A stretch of 64,000 nucleotides of DNA from a virus, in the IMG/VR virus record IMGVR_UViG_3300038465_000091, positions 1 to 64,000 of that record. One strand, given 5' to 3'. Below the pieces are notes generated by a model, which saw only the letters and a list, made by a program, of their open reading frames with translations, had not been told where the DNA came from and searched no databases. Shown here piece by piece: positions 30,786 through 39,267 of this stretch. The position numbers and the translations under genes are program-made. The number at the start of each line of letters is the position of its first letter. Position 1 is the stretch's first letter.

Positions 30786-31787
30786 TCATGAGAGATTGCA
30801 TAGTTCAAGAAATAGTTGAAGTACTTTTGGATCGTCACAAAGTTGTTTCGCGATCTCACGAGGTTCGGACGTTTCCATCCCGTCAACCACTTCATCCATC
30901 TGCGAGAAGAAGTCCAAAACGTTGCCCGATTTTGCCGCCCTCTCGACGCCCTTATCGGCGTGCACGAAGATCACTTCTAGCGGCTTGACTGGGATGTCTT
31001 TCTCTTTGTAACGGATGCCATCCTGAGCAAAGGAGAGAATAGCCGCGACCACGGGGCGATCTTTCTCGTCGTAGGAGAACGCCGCCCGAGCCATTGACCC
31101 CAAATTTACGTGGGCGACGTTGCCGACAGTCTCGGTCTCCTTGCGGCTATGATCGTGACCCCAGAGCAGGAAATCGAAATCTAGATGAGCCACTTGGTTG
31201 TAACCGATCTTGGGCTCTCCGTACAGGGTGCCGCCGTTCCCGGGCTCGCCGTAAGCGTGAACAACGCCCACCCGATACTTGGCTTCGGGATGACGCGGCG
31301 GGGCCGATAGCAGGGCTTGAAGGGTCTTGTCCCCCGTGGCGTAAGGAAAGGTCTCGACGCTCACCTTAACGCTATCGTCGGCATTGGAGAACAGGACGGG
31401 CTCACGGTTCAGGTCGCGGTAGACGCCAGCAGCGATCAGCAACCCTAGCGGCTGAGAAAGGAGAGAATCCATGCGGTCGTAGGATAGATCGTGATTGCCA
31501 ATAGACCCGTAGACGCAGCCCGTAGGAAAGCCCCGAAATGCATGGAGCAGACCGACAATAAGGCTGAAACTGTTAGCAGGATGTTTTGGCTTCTTTTCAT
31601 GGAATACGTCCCCACCGCAAATACCAACTCCGTTGAGCTTCTTTGTAAGATCGGAAACGAAGTTTAGTTTTGCGAAAAGAGCGGCTTTGTAGTCGTCGCC
31701 ACGACGACCGGGAGGAATTTCACTGAAATGCCAGTCGGTGCTCCAGACCAAATTGATCTTATCGTGCGGTAGTTGAACTCGAATCAC
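30786..31787 (-). CDS. sbcD: SbcD/Mre11-like nuclease subunit
   Basis: 333 residues. STDWHFSE (D18, H20), GGDVFHEKKP (58-67), GSIGNHDLS (NHD 98-100), VVHAYGEPG and LLWGHDHSRK are the metal-binding motifs of Mre11/SbcD. It pairs with the SbcC-like ATPase at 33999, as in T4 gp46/gp47, to process DNA ends in recombination-dependent replication. Several small genes lie between the two subunits. Confidence 0.9.
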   Translation of the reverse strand: MIRVQLPHDKINLVWSTDWHFSEIPPGRRGDDYKAALFAKLNFVSDLTKKLNGVGICGGDVFHEKKPKHPANSFSLIVGLLHAFRGFPTGCVYGSIGNHDLSYDRMDSLLSQPLGLLIAAGVYRDLNREPVLFSNADDSVKVSVETFPYATGDKTLQALLSAPPRHPEAKYRVGVVHAYGEPGNGGTLYGEPKIGYNQVAHLDFDFLLWGHDHSRKETETVGNVAHVNLGSMARAAFSYDEKDRPVVAAILSFAQDGIRYKEKDIPVKPLEVIFVHADKGVERAAKSGNVLDFFSQMDEVVDGMETSEPREIAKQLCDDPKVLQLFLELCNLS

Positions 31788-32203
31788 TATTTACCCCAAC
31801 GTTGCTGGCGTAGACCGTTCGGAGGAAAAGGACCCTCCAGTGTGGACATGGCGGGGACGCCTTTCCAGTAGTCTTCGAGTAGGCATTGCTGGGCGGCGGC
31901 GATGATGAGACCGAGCGCGTTGCTGCCATCGACCCCTTCTTGTGGAGTTTGCGACCAGCAATGACCCATGCGAATGTGGTGCCCACGGATCGTGACGGTG
32001 TACTCCGTGTTGCCGTAGGCGAACTGGTAATCCCAGCAGCCGTTGGGACATTCGGAGTAGGATTCGCAGAGGGTGCCCTCAGAAATGTAATCGCGGTAGC
32101 CGTCCTTGAGGCGACTACCGCAGATGGGGCATTGAGCATAGCCGAACCGCAGGGGTGCGGACAAGCCATACGGGAAACCGAAACTAACTGGAGCTAAAGC
32201 CAA
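31787..32203 (-). CDS. Zinc-ribbon hypothetical protein
   Basis: 138 residues with CPICG, CESYSECPNGC and HCWSQ. One-base overlap with sbcD. Possibly a metal-binding accessory protein; family not recognised. Confidence 0.6.
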   Translation of the reverse strand: MALAPVSFGFPYGLSAPLRFGYAQCPICGSRLKDGYRDYISEGTLCESYSECPNGCWDYQFAYGNTEYTVTIRGHHIRMGHCWSQTPQEGVDGSNALGLIIAAAQQCLLEDYWKGVPAMSTLEGPFPPNGLRQQRWGK

Positions 32204-32384
32204 GGCAGTCTCCCCTCATCCAGTCGGCGTAGCACTCGGCACACAGTCGGCAATCACTTGATGAGCCGGGTCTGTTGAATGGCGCTGGCTTGTAGCAGCA
32301 CCAATCAGGAGACGGCGGGATCATCATGCCGAACTTCCCTTCCCTGATGGACCCAAGGGTGCGTGTGCAATGATACTCCGTCAT
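32184..32384 (-). CDS. Small Cys-rich protein
   Basis: 66 residues with CC, C and CRLCAECY. Overlaps the next gene by 20 bases. Unknown. Confidence 0.5.
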   Translation of the reverse strand: MTEYHCTRTLGSIREGKFGMMIPPSPDWCCYKPAPFNRPGSSSDCRLCAECYADWMRGDCLGFSSS

Positions 32385-32388
32385 TTTC

Positions 32389-32871
32389 TTAACGGGCTGT
32401 AACTGACTCACTGGAAGCCTCACGCTTATTCAACAGAATGATTTCTGTAATCTTGAGGGCGTCATCCAGATTGTCCACGCGGAACTGGGCGATCTCTCGC
32501 ACCATCGGATAGTCATGTGGGTTGCCTTCTTTTTCGATAACCAAAACCGAAGGCACCCGAGCAGCGTCACACCAGCCCATTTCGACCATTGTACCGATGG
32601 AAATCCGTTGTGCACCCAATAAGTAGAATACCACCAAGTCGGCTCCCGTGCAATCATAGCGATCTCTAGAGGTCAGACCCTTATCTGTGGACATGGGGAA
32701 TTCGCTATACGAGCCTTCGAGCGGTCCCAGATTGGCTAGGTAATCCTTACCGCGAAGCGGAGAATAAGCGGCGATGCGGGGGTCTACGCGGCGAGAGAAT
32801 TCGTTCCGCCACTCTTGTGCCTCGGCGAACGTGCTTCCAGCTATAGGGCCAGCCAAATAGACTTTGAACAT
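32389..32871 (-). CDS. Nucleoside 2-deoxyribosyltransferase-like protein
   Basis: 160 residues. VYLAGPI at the N-terminus, RDRYDCTGADLVVFYLLG and SIGTMVEMGWC match the nucleoside deoxyribosyltransferase fold (active-site Asp/Glu region). Phage members act in nucleotide salvage or in making modified nucleotides. A second relative lies at 47448. Confidence 0.75.
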   Translation of the reverse strand: MFKVYLAGPIAGSTFAEAQEWRNEFSRRVDPRIAAYSPLRGKDYLANLGPLEGSYSEFPMSTDKGLTSRDRYDCTGADLVVFYLLGAQRISIGTMVEMGWCDAARVPSVLVIEKEGNPHDYPMVREIAQFRVDNLDDALKITEIILLNKREASSESVTAR

Positions 32872-33107
32872 TATTTGAACTCCGGCGCTTCGTGCACATC
32901 AAAATAGTAATACTTCCCGAGCGTGAACTGCTTCAATGCTTCGGGGTTGTTGCAGGTCATCTCGAATGACCCACTGGGAGTAGAGCTATAAAACCTCTGA
33001 TGCTCCTCTATACGGCTATCGTAGGTCGCCGAGAAGTAGAGAATTTCGACGGCTGGGTTATAGCAGGTCTTTTTTACCGCCTGAAACTGGAACAATGCTC
33101 TGACCAT
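32871..33107 (-). CDS. Hypothetical protein
   Basis: 78 residues, Phe/Tyr-rich strands (VEILYFSATYDSRIEEHQRFY). GAGGG precedes ATG 33107. Unknown. Confidence 0.55.
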   Translation of the reverse strand: MVRALFQFQAVKKTCYNPAVEILYFSATYDSRIEEHQRFYSSTPSGSFEMTCNNPEALKQFTLGKYYYFDVHEAPEFK

Positions 33108-33146
33108 GGTTAGTCCCTCACTTCTCATCAATACTGAGTTTTTAGA

Positions 33147-33446
33147 TTATCCCTGTTGAAGTTCTCGGTATTGCTCCATGAGGTCCTCACCCTGCGCCAA
33201 TTGGGTGTTCAGGGTTTCAAGCTGCTCGGCGAGATTGGCTTCCAAGCTAGTTGCGAGGGCTTGCAACTCTTTGGCTGTCATGGCTTCGGGGTTCTCAATT
33301 CCGAGTTCCCGCAGCTTCCGATAAGCTTCTTCCAGCTTGCCCTGTTCGAGACCCTTCTGTTGGTTGATCTGATCCCGCCCGCTCTGAAGGGTGGTCACCC
33401 GGGCTTTAAGCTGCTTCAATCGTTCCTGTGTCTGTTCGAGTTCCAT
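33147..33446 (-). CDS. Coiled-coil protein
   Basis: 99 residues, almost entirely heptad-patterned (LEQTQERLKQLKARVTTLQ). A TGTATTTAGAG promoter motif lies about 30 nt upstream within the HNH gene's 3' end. It may work with or derive from the SbcC coiled coil. Confidence 0.6.
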   Translation of the reverse strand: MELEQTQERLKQLKARVTTLQSGRDQINQQKGLEQGKLEEAYRKLRELGIENPEAMTAKELQALATSLEANLAEQLETLNTQLAQGEDLMEQYRELQQG

Positions 33447-33987
33447 TTGCTTTCTCCATCTGAAATCTTACTACCCTCTCTAAATACAACATAAACTCAG
33501 CGTATCTCATGTCTCTTTTAGAGAGGTTGCACGTCTTGCAGCAGGGTAAACAGTTTTCTGGCACGTAGCCAACGACATTATCTTTTCTGTCAATACCGTT
33601 GCAGTCCCAGCCGCCGTTGTACCGTTGCTCTCGCTGCCGCTTGCTTGAATGATAAACATAGTCCCGTTCGGTCGGTGGAGCACCGCAATAGTGACAGTTC
33701 TGTTTAGCTATGACAACGAACTGTTCAACCGTCAACTCCCAGACCAATCCGCGTTGCTTTGCGGCGTGTCTGTATCGAGAGATTATCATATTTCGAGTAG
33801 CGATTCCTTTAGGCTGAAATCTCTGGTCAACCACCACTCGGTTTGCGTGAACAGCACACATTGTCTTCCCTTGCCTAGCTGGATTTGGACAACGAATACA
33901 TTCACCATCCTTGATTTTTTGCGCTCTCCTCGCCTTAGTGTTCTTTCTTTGATTAGCGTTCTTTTCCTTGATGTCCTTATACGGCAT
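33406..33987 (-). CDS. HNH homing endonuclease
   Basis: 193 residues. N-terminal CIRCPNPARQGKTMCAVH, then HNH core: CHYCG, CNGIDRKDNVVGYVPENC, CCKTCNLSKRDM. Inserted between SbcC-like and coiled-coil genes; its last 13 codons overlap the coiled-coil start. GGGGGTTAACC precedes the ATG. Confidence 0.88.
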   Translation of the reverse strand: MPYKDIKEKNANQRKNTKARRAQKIKDGECIRCPNPARQGKTMCAVHANRVVVDQRFQPKGIATRNMIISRYRHAAKQRGLVWELTVEQFVVIAKQNCHYCGAPPTERDYVYHSSKRQREQRYNGGWDCNGIDRKDNVVGYVPENCLPCCKTCNLSKRDMRYAEFMLYLERVVRFQMEKANGTRTDTGTIEAA

Positions 33988-33998
33988 TGGTTAACCCC

Positions 33999-35177
33999 CT
34001 ACTGGGGGATTGCTAGTCGCTTTCCGCAATTAGGACACATCCCATCAAAGCCGCACTTCGGGCAAAGCCCCTTCTTCAAGTCTTCCTGAGCTTGAGTCAA
34101 CTCTGAGTCGATTTGAGTCAATTCCGCTGTCTTGGCCTTCAGGCTGCGGCGAAGCTCGATCACCTGCCCTATCGTTCTAATACTGGAATATAAACCGACC
34201 AGTGCCGAGTATTGCGCCCCCGTGTCCTCGATGTTTGGGAACTCGCGGCGGCTGACGATCAGGTCTCGGAGGGTCTCCACAGCGACCAGCTTCCGCCAAA
34301 CCGCCAGCAGCGCAGCCCATGGCTCCGAAGTACCATCTATGGCCGTAGTCACTTTGCCGAGCCATTTGCTCAGGATGCGGGATTCACTCGCCTGTGTGAG
34401 GTAGGCGACTTGCTGGGCTAGTTGCTCGGCGGCAACCGTATTTGGCACCGCCAGAGCGTTCTGGAGCCTTTCTAGGGGCTTCAGACGGGTTAGGCGGCTC
34501 GTAGCCTCACCAACCCACACCGACTTGGCATCCAGCAGCCTGACGCGAAGTTCAAGCTCGTGAAGGGTGCTGATAACGCAACCCCCATTTGCGCTCAGGA
34601 CCATGAGTTTATTCTTCCGCTCCTCAGCTTCACGAATCTCCGCAGCTAAGGTTTTAGCTTCACCATTCTTGTCACTTACCCGTGACCCGGCCTCTTTCTT
34701 GCCAGCTTCCAACTTCTCCGTGCCGCCGAAAGCACCGAGGATAGCATTCAGGTCGGCGGGCTTGTAGGCCCGTTTGTCCAGCAGGAATTGAGGATCGTTC
34801 TGCACCCCGAAGATCGGGTCAAAGTCAAAGTCCCCGATAGTGATCTCTCCGCAGAGTAGGTCTTTGACGGGCGGCGGGACATGACCGTCCAGACTGGTGT
34901 AGGCGTTCTTCTCGTCACCGTTGAGGACGTACTTGACCTTCCCCGCCTTGTTGCGGGTTGCCTTGATCGTTATCCCGTTGATTTCGAGGGTGAGTTCGAG
35001 GGGTTCTTTCTTGGGATCACGGATAAAAGCGGCGTCAAGCTCGTTGCGGAGGATACCACGCAGGGCACGGGACAGGCTGGACTTTCCCTTGTTGGATGGG
35101 CCTGTGAGGACGGTGAGCCCGCCGATTTCAAGCTCGAAGTCCGCCCATGGTTGGAAATTTTTGCCTGAGAGTCTCAC
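33999..35177 (-). CDS. SbcC/Rad50-like ATPase, N-terminal lobe
   Basis: 392 residues from GTG 35177. RLSGKNFQPWADFELEIGG with Walker A GPSNKGKSS (26-34) is a typical SbcC start. Coiled-coil regions follow, and it ends in a zinc-ribbon (CPKCGFDGMCPNCG). No C-terminal ATPase lobe with signature motif and Walker B is seen, so it is short for the family or split. TATTAG lies 5 nt before the GTG. Partner of sbcD. Confidence 0.8.
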   Translation of the reverse strand: MRLSGKNFQPWADFELEIGGLTVLTGPSNKGKSSLSRALRGILRNELDAAFIRDPKKEPLELTLEINGITIKATRNKAGKVKYVLNGDEKNAYTSLDGHVPPPVKDLLCGEITIGDFDFDPIFGVQNDPQFLLDKRAYKPADLNAILGAFGGTEKLEAGKKEAGSRVSDKNGEAKTLAAEIREAEERKNKLMVLSANGGCVISTLHELELRVRLLDAKSVWVGEATSRLTRLKPLERLQNALAVPNTVAAEQLAQQVAYLTQASESRILSKWLGKVTTAIDGTSEPWAALLAVWRKLVAVETLRDLIVSRREFPNIEDTGAQYSALVGLYSSIRTIGQVIELRRSLKAKTAELTQIDSELTQAQEDLKKGLCPKCGFDGMCPNCGKRLAIPQ

Positions 35178-35182
35178 CCTAT

Positions 35183-35188
35183 CTAATA
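35183..35188 (-). promoter_or_regulatory. TATTAG box before SbcC-like gene
   Basis: Ends 5 nt before GTG 35177, the same geometry as the other leaderless-type starts. No ribosome site fits in the gap. Confidence 0.5.
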
Positions 35189-35208
35189 CTGTGATTACGG
35201 TGCTTCTC

Positions 35209-35664
35209 TTATACAACGGCTAGGGGGCTAGGGGTCTTCGGTGTTTGCTGAAACGCGAACGGGGGGACAGCGGGGGTCGGAAATATTACGCGAAGTTCGG
35301 GCGTCGGCACCACTGCGTCTGGGTACAACAGATGTTTCGCGGCTTCGATTGAGAGTGGGGCAGTTAAAACGACAAACACGACCACGGACGCAAGGGTGAT
35401 TCCGATCAGCCACTTCGTCAGCGTTTCAAGTTTGATTGTGCGGGAGATCAGACGTTCGGTTTGATCCAATCCCACTCGTGCGATCACTGCCTGTTGTTGG
35501 TCAATACCAAAAGTGAATGCCGCTAACATTTCACGACCGTCAGCCGCCGAGGTTGGCTCTGGGCTACGCGCTCGCACGAGGGCTTCCCCATGAAAGAAAT
35601 GCGCCTCTGACTCAGTAATGAAGCCCTTTTGGATGTTGACTAAGGCTTTGGGATCGTAGATCAT
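35209..35664 (-). CDS. Membrane protein, unknown
   Basis: 151 residues with one strong membrane helix (WLIGITLASVVVFVVLTAPL, about 85-105) and a Pro-rich tail. Unknown role. Confidence 0.6.
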   Translation of the reverse strand: MIYDPKALVNIQKGFITESEAHFFHGEALVRARSPEPTSAADGREMLAAFTFGIDQQQAVIARVGLDQTERLISRTIKLETLTKWLIGITLASVVVFVVLTAPLSIEAAKHLLYPDAVVPTPELRVIFPTPAVPPFAFQQTPKTPSPLAVV

Positions 35665-35682
35665 TTGATTGTCTCCCCGTTT

Positions 35683-36465
35683 TTATTTGTTGCAAGCCCA
35701 ACCATAGGACTTGATGAATTTTTCGGCGTAGGCCAAGTTCCCAAATGTCCCGATTGCGGCGTCCTGCGTCCTATTGCCGCCCTGAGCGAAACCGCGTTCT
35801 GACACGGTGACTTCGCCGTTACCGTTCAAAGACCACCAACCAGTTTTGAGTCCGTCAGAATCACAGAGGATATCGACTGTTTGATGCTTCTTGGGTGTAT
35901 TGAAGTGAACTGGTGTTGGCTCAGAGGGCTTCGGGGAAGCGTAGCGAGAGTAGCAAGCCTGCATGATACCTTCGGCTTCAACGACGGTGATTCCAACGGT
36001 AAGGTTACGCCACACGCCTTCACACGCGGTTTTCTGCTCCTCTGTTGGCGTAACCCATGACGCGGGTACGGACGCGGGTGAAGTCCCCCAGATTCGTTGT
36101 TGTTCGTAGTCCGCCCGCTGAACGCACTTTGCGTAAAGGTTTTGAGCAAGTTCCCGTACCGCCGCTGATGGGTCGTTGACGCCGAGTGGGGTGCACAGGT
36201 CTCGGTAAGACGGCATAGGCACGGAGGTCGTTGGTCCTTCTTGACAAGGACGAGCCGTGGTCAAACCGTCCTTGTTCACGTAGGTTCCGCAACCCACGTT
36301 GGCGCTCGTAGAACCCGCACCCAACCATTGAGTGACGCCGCCGTGGTGAGAACACGTACCTGAATGGTGTCTGCTGTAGCTCGTGGCTCCATCCGCGCAA
36401 GTCGCGGTCTGAGCATGGCTAAAAGCGGCTGTCAGAACGATCAGGGCAAGTACGATTGTTCTCAT
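35683..36465 (-). CDS. Exported DUF3761-type protein
   Basis: 260 residues. Signal peptide MRTIVLALIVLTAAFSHAQ, then CADGATSYSRHHSGTCSHHG and GGVTQWL, the DUF3761 signature. Several Cys suggest disulfides in the periplasm. TATAAT preceded by TGG lies 5 nt before the ATG. Role in infection unknown; such domains are common in bacterial secreted proteins, so acquisition from a host is likely. Confidence 0.75.
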   Translation of the reverse strand: MRTIVLALIVLTAAFSHAQTATCADGATSYSRHHSGTCSHHGGVTQWLGAGSTSANVGCGTYVNKDGLTTARPCQEGPTTSVPMPSYRDLCTPLGVNDPSAAVRELAQNLYAKCVQRADYEQQRIWGTSPASVPASWVTPTEEQKTACEGVWRNLTVGITVVEAEGIMQACYSRYASPKPSEPTPVHFNTPKKHQTVDILCDSDGLKTGWWSLNGNGEVTVSERGFAQGGNRTQDAAIGTFGNLAYAEKFIKSYGWACNK

Positions 36466-36470
36466 ACCCC

Positions 36471-36479
36471 ATTATACCA
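36471..36479 (-). promoter_or_regulatory. Extended -10 box TGGTATAAT
   Basis: 5 nt before the start codon of the DUF3761-type gene; predicted leaderless transcript. A perfect consensus hexamer. Confidence 0.65.
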
Positions 36480-36606
36480 ATTTGGGGCTCGGAATCGCTA
36501 GTTTTTGGAGTATCTTTGGTAACCATAGCGGAGAATTCCCTGTTCTCCTGCGACGTTGAGGACAAGGACTTTACGAGGACTACGGTATCACCAAAACGGT
36601 ATCAGG

Positions 36607-37056
36607 TTACTGAGAAGGTAACCCGAGTTCGGTACGGGTCTTTCCACAGGTCTTGCATTTATGCCAGTTGGCACGACAGTCAGCGTCACACTGCTGTTCA
36701 TCATCGTGCGGAGGCGGGACGAATTCATGCAGGTGGAGACTGGCGGCGTGGGCGGGGCGGACGCAAGCCCAACTACCTTCCTCGTCGTAACAGATAGCGC
36801 AATCAGGTTCCTTTTTTCCGAGAACCTTGCGTATGGCGTCCAGCCGCTCTTCATCGAACTCGGGCTCATGATGGCGTGGGCCGATAGGCATATTCTGCCA
36901 CTCGATCTGCTGAAGCCGACCCTCAAGATCGGCGACCTTGAACAACAGGTGCTTGATGCAGTCGTCATAGGTGACGAGCGTCGTCGCGGGGTTGAACATG
37001 TCCGCACAAAGAGGACATGTTTGCGGGGTGTGCTGCCACTCCCATCCGTTTTCCAC
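36607..37056 (-). CDS. Cys/His-rich protein downstream of RecA
   Basis: 149 residues. CPLCADMF, CAICYDEEGSWAC, CDADCRANWHKCKTCG suggest two zinc modules. GTG 37056 overlaps the RecA stop with GGAGGAC upstream, so it is co-translated with recA. Unknown function. Confidence 0.65.
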   Translation of the reverse strand: MENGWEWQHTPQTCPLCADMFNPATTLVTYDDCIKHLLFKVADLEGRLQQIEWQNMPIGPRHHEPEFDEERLDAIRKVLGKKEPDCAICYDEEGSWACVRPAHAASLHLHEFVPPPHDDEQQCDADCRANWHKCKTCGKTRTELGLPSQ

Positions 37057-38337
37057 TTAGTCCTCCTCGACCTCAAACGCCGCACGTGCGGGCAGTTCAA
37101 CGTTATCGTCGTCCAAGCCCGTCATATAGCGTTCGGTGCTCTCATCGACTTCCATCAGATGGCGTCCCGTTTCATCGTTGCGGACAGCTTCTTTGACCAG
37201 TACTCGCAGCTTGGCAAGCACTTCGGGATTCTGCTTGATGACGAGATCGTCTATGGCCGCGTCCTGATCGGGGTAGCCTGCAATGGCTTCCTCAGCCGAT
37301 TTGCCGACGAACCACTTCTTGCCGACGTTGCTGATGAAACCGTAGTCGCGAGCAAGGTCACGGACAGTAACGTTGTCGTCAAAGCCGACGCCCTTACGTA
37401 GGTACATCGAGCCTTCGCGGTAGCCGCCGCCATTGGTCTTGTTCTTCAAGATGCGAACCTTGATACGGGTCGCGGCAAAGTCCTGCAAATCACCCTTCAC
37501 ACCAGTGCCGGGTTCGAGCAGGAATGCATCCTCCTGTTCGCTGCCCGCACGGATGGCTTTGTGGGTCATCGTCTCAATCATCACGCTGGGCGTGAAGCGG
37601 CAGGTCTTGCCGCCCGGGAGGATGTAGGGCAAGTTGGTGAAGGATGGGTACTTGATGGCGTACTGGGCGTCCTTCGTGGATTCAATACGTGCGCGGGGCT
37701 GGTTGACCATCAGGAACACGCAATCGTAGCGAGCCGCTGGGGTCAACATATTTTTGAAGAAACATTCCATCGCACGAGCATGTTCACCCGGCGTGGTCTT
37801 GTGGGATTTCTTGACATCCATCACGATCTTGCGTTCCACTTCCTCACGCATACGGACGATGGAGTCGAAAACGAACAGGCGGACGCCGCTCTCCATGAAT
37901 TCAAGGGTGCGCTTTTCCGCGTCCTGAATACTATCGGGCATGATGAGTTCGCAACCGCTGTCATCGACGCCGATCTTGTGAAGGTAGTTCCAGTCGCCCG
38001 TGCGCTCAAAGTCAAAAATGACGGCGGGCTCACCAGTGAATCTCTGGTAAGCACTGACGATGCCGTAGGTCAATGTGGACTTACCGCTGTGCTCGTTCCC
38101 GTGGATTTCAATGACGCGCCCACGGCGAGGCATACCGTCCAAGCCGCACACGTCGTCGAGGGTGACGAATCCATACGGAATGCGCTCTTCCGCCACGTTG
38201 GGGTCAACGACCCGATAATCTTTCTTGTTGCCCGCACGAGCCTTGGCGAACAGGTCTTGCCGCTGCTTCGAGTTTAGCGACCTTACCGCTTGAAAATCTA
38301 CTCCCTTTACTGCCTCTGCTTTTGATTTCTTTGGCAC
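37057..38337 (-). CDS. RecA/UvsX-type recombinase
   Basis: 426 residues. Walker A GNEHSGKST (80-88), Walker B region LFVFDSI, and VNQPRAR in the L1 area fit phage RecA proteins, though sequence is diverged from bacterial RecA. Long acidic C-terminus. It acts with SbcCD, SSB and the RuvC-like nuclease in recombination-dependent replication and repair. Four overlapping or adjacent genes make a recombination operon. Confidence 0.9.
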   Translation of the reverse strand: MPKKSKAEAVKGVDFQAVRSLNSKQRQDLFAKARAGNKKDYRVVDPNVAEERIPYGFVTLDDVCGLDGMPRRGRVIEIHGNEHSGKSTLTYGIVSAYQRFTGEPAVIFDFERTGDWNYLHKIGVDDSGCELIMPDSIQDAEKRTLEFMESGVRLFVFDSIVRMREEVERKIVMDVKKSHKTTPGEHARAMECFFKNMLTPAARYDCVFLMVNQPRARIESTKDAQYAIKYPSFTNLPYILPGGKTCRFTPSVMIETMTHKAIRAGSEQEDAFLLEPGTGVKGDLQDFAATRIKVRILKNKTNGGGYREGSMYLRKGVGFDDNVTVRDLARDYGFISNVGKKWFVGKSAEEAIAGYPDQDAAIDDLVIKQNPEVLAKLRVLVKEAVRNDETGRHLMEVDESTERYMTGLDDDNVELPARAAFEVEED

Positions 38338-38345
38338 GTTTCCTC

Positions 38346-39197
38346 CTACAACTCAAATCTGATGCGGGTGAGAGATTTCTTGGGGTTGGACGCATCCTTG
38401 ACGCAGGCGTCATACCCCTGCCGCTTGTACATATACCAATACTCAATTCGGTGCAAAAGTCCTTTGGTTACGACGTGGGCATTACGTCCCTTGCCCTTGA
38501 TTTCCTGTGTTGCGTTGCAGAGCGAATTCAGGAAGTTCTGGGGAACCTCGGAAACACACCCCATAATGATCGACGCCGCGTGGCGGGCCATCATACTCAG
38601 GAGAACGGCGTCACAGGAGTCGGTGTCCAACTCTGGATAATCCGTTCTGCCGATAAAATCGTAGGCTCTGATGATGTTCTCGGCCTTGTTCTTGGCACCC
38701 CTTGACGTAAGCCCCATGAGGGACCGCAGCGTGGCGGCGTTCGTGTACATGATGCGGACCTGCCCGAACTGAACGGGGCTGTTATTGGCTGTCCCATTCT
38801 CGAAGAACACCAGATGGATGATTCTGTTCAGGGCAACGAGGTAGTCGTTCATCGGCGTGGGGAATTCCATGCTGATGATGAGTCCCGTGCGCTTCAAGAT
38901 GTCGGGCGAATAGCTCGCAACCAGAGCCTCAAGTAAGCTGCGGAGGTAGAGGGCCATCAACTTCGCCCTAAGCCAGATCGTGTTGCGCGGGTGCATCCCG
39001 TTTTCAATAGAGCAGGCTTTGACGGAGCCCGCCAGAATCCATTTAGCCACGGTCGCTGCGCTGGTATCGGTCGATGGAAAAACGTCCAGCATGGCGTACC
39101 CGGTGCGGCTCATGGACGGGTCTAGCCCAAGAATGACCCAGCGGTCAATCTCTTCAACCTTGGGCGGGATGATGAGAGGAATTTCTTTCTTCGGCAT
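38346..39197 (-). CDS. RuvC-like Holliday junction resolvase
   Basis: 283 residues. ILGLDPSMSRTGYAML (catalytic Asp), ISMEFP (Glu) and LDTDSCDAVLLSMMARHAA (Asp pair) match the RNase H-fold RuvC family. ATG 39197 lies 5 nt after TATTAA, and a terminator of the upstream gene lies just before, which supports this start. Directly upstream of recA. Confidence 0.85.
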   Translation of the reverse strand: MPKKEIPLIIPPKVEEIDRWVILGLDPSMSRTGYAMLDVFPSTDTSAATVAKWILAGSVKACSIENGMHPRNTIWLRAKLMALYLRSLLEALVASYSPDILKRTGLIISMEFPTPMNDYLVALNRIIHLVFFENGTANNSPVQFGQVRIMYTNAATLRSLMGLTSRGAKNKAENIIRAYDFIGRTDYPELDTDSCDAVLLSMMARHAASIIMGCVSEVPQNFLNSLCNATQEIKGKGRNAHVVTKGLLHRIEYWYMYKRQGYDACVKDASNPKKSLTRIRFEL

Positions 39198-39214
39198 AAT
39201 ACTTAATACCGCAA

Positions 39215-39250
39215 AAAGAAAACCCTTCGGCGTTAACCGAAGGGTTTTGC
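39215..39250 (-). terminator. Terminator after lipoprotein gene
   Basis: AACCCTTCGG (39221-39230) pairs with CCGAAGGGTT (39237-39246), followed by TTCTTTTT on the minus strand. Confidence 0.9.
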
Positions 39251-39267
39251 GTGCATTTGCTTTAAAA

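Noticed and set aside
36588-37100. 170-codon minus-strand frame overlapping the Cys/His protein
   Set aside because: The overlapping frame at 36607-37056 has Cys/His zinc patterns and a GGAGG coupled to the RecA stop; this frame is Arg/Ser-rich shadow sequence.
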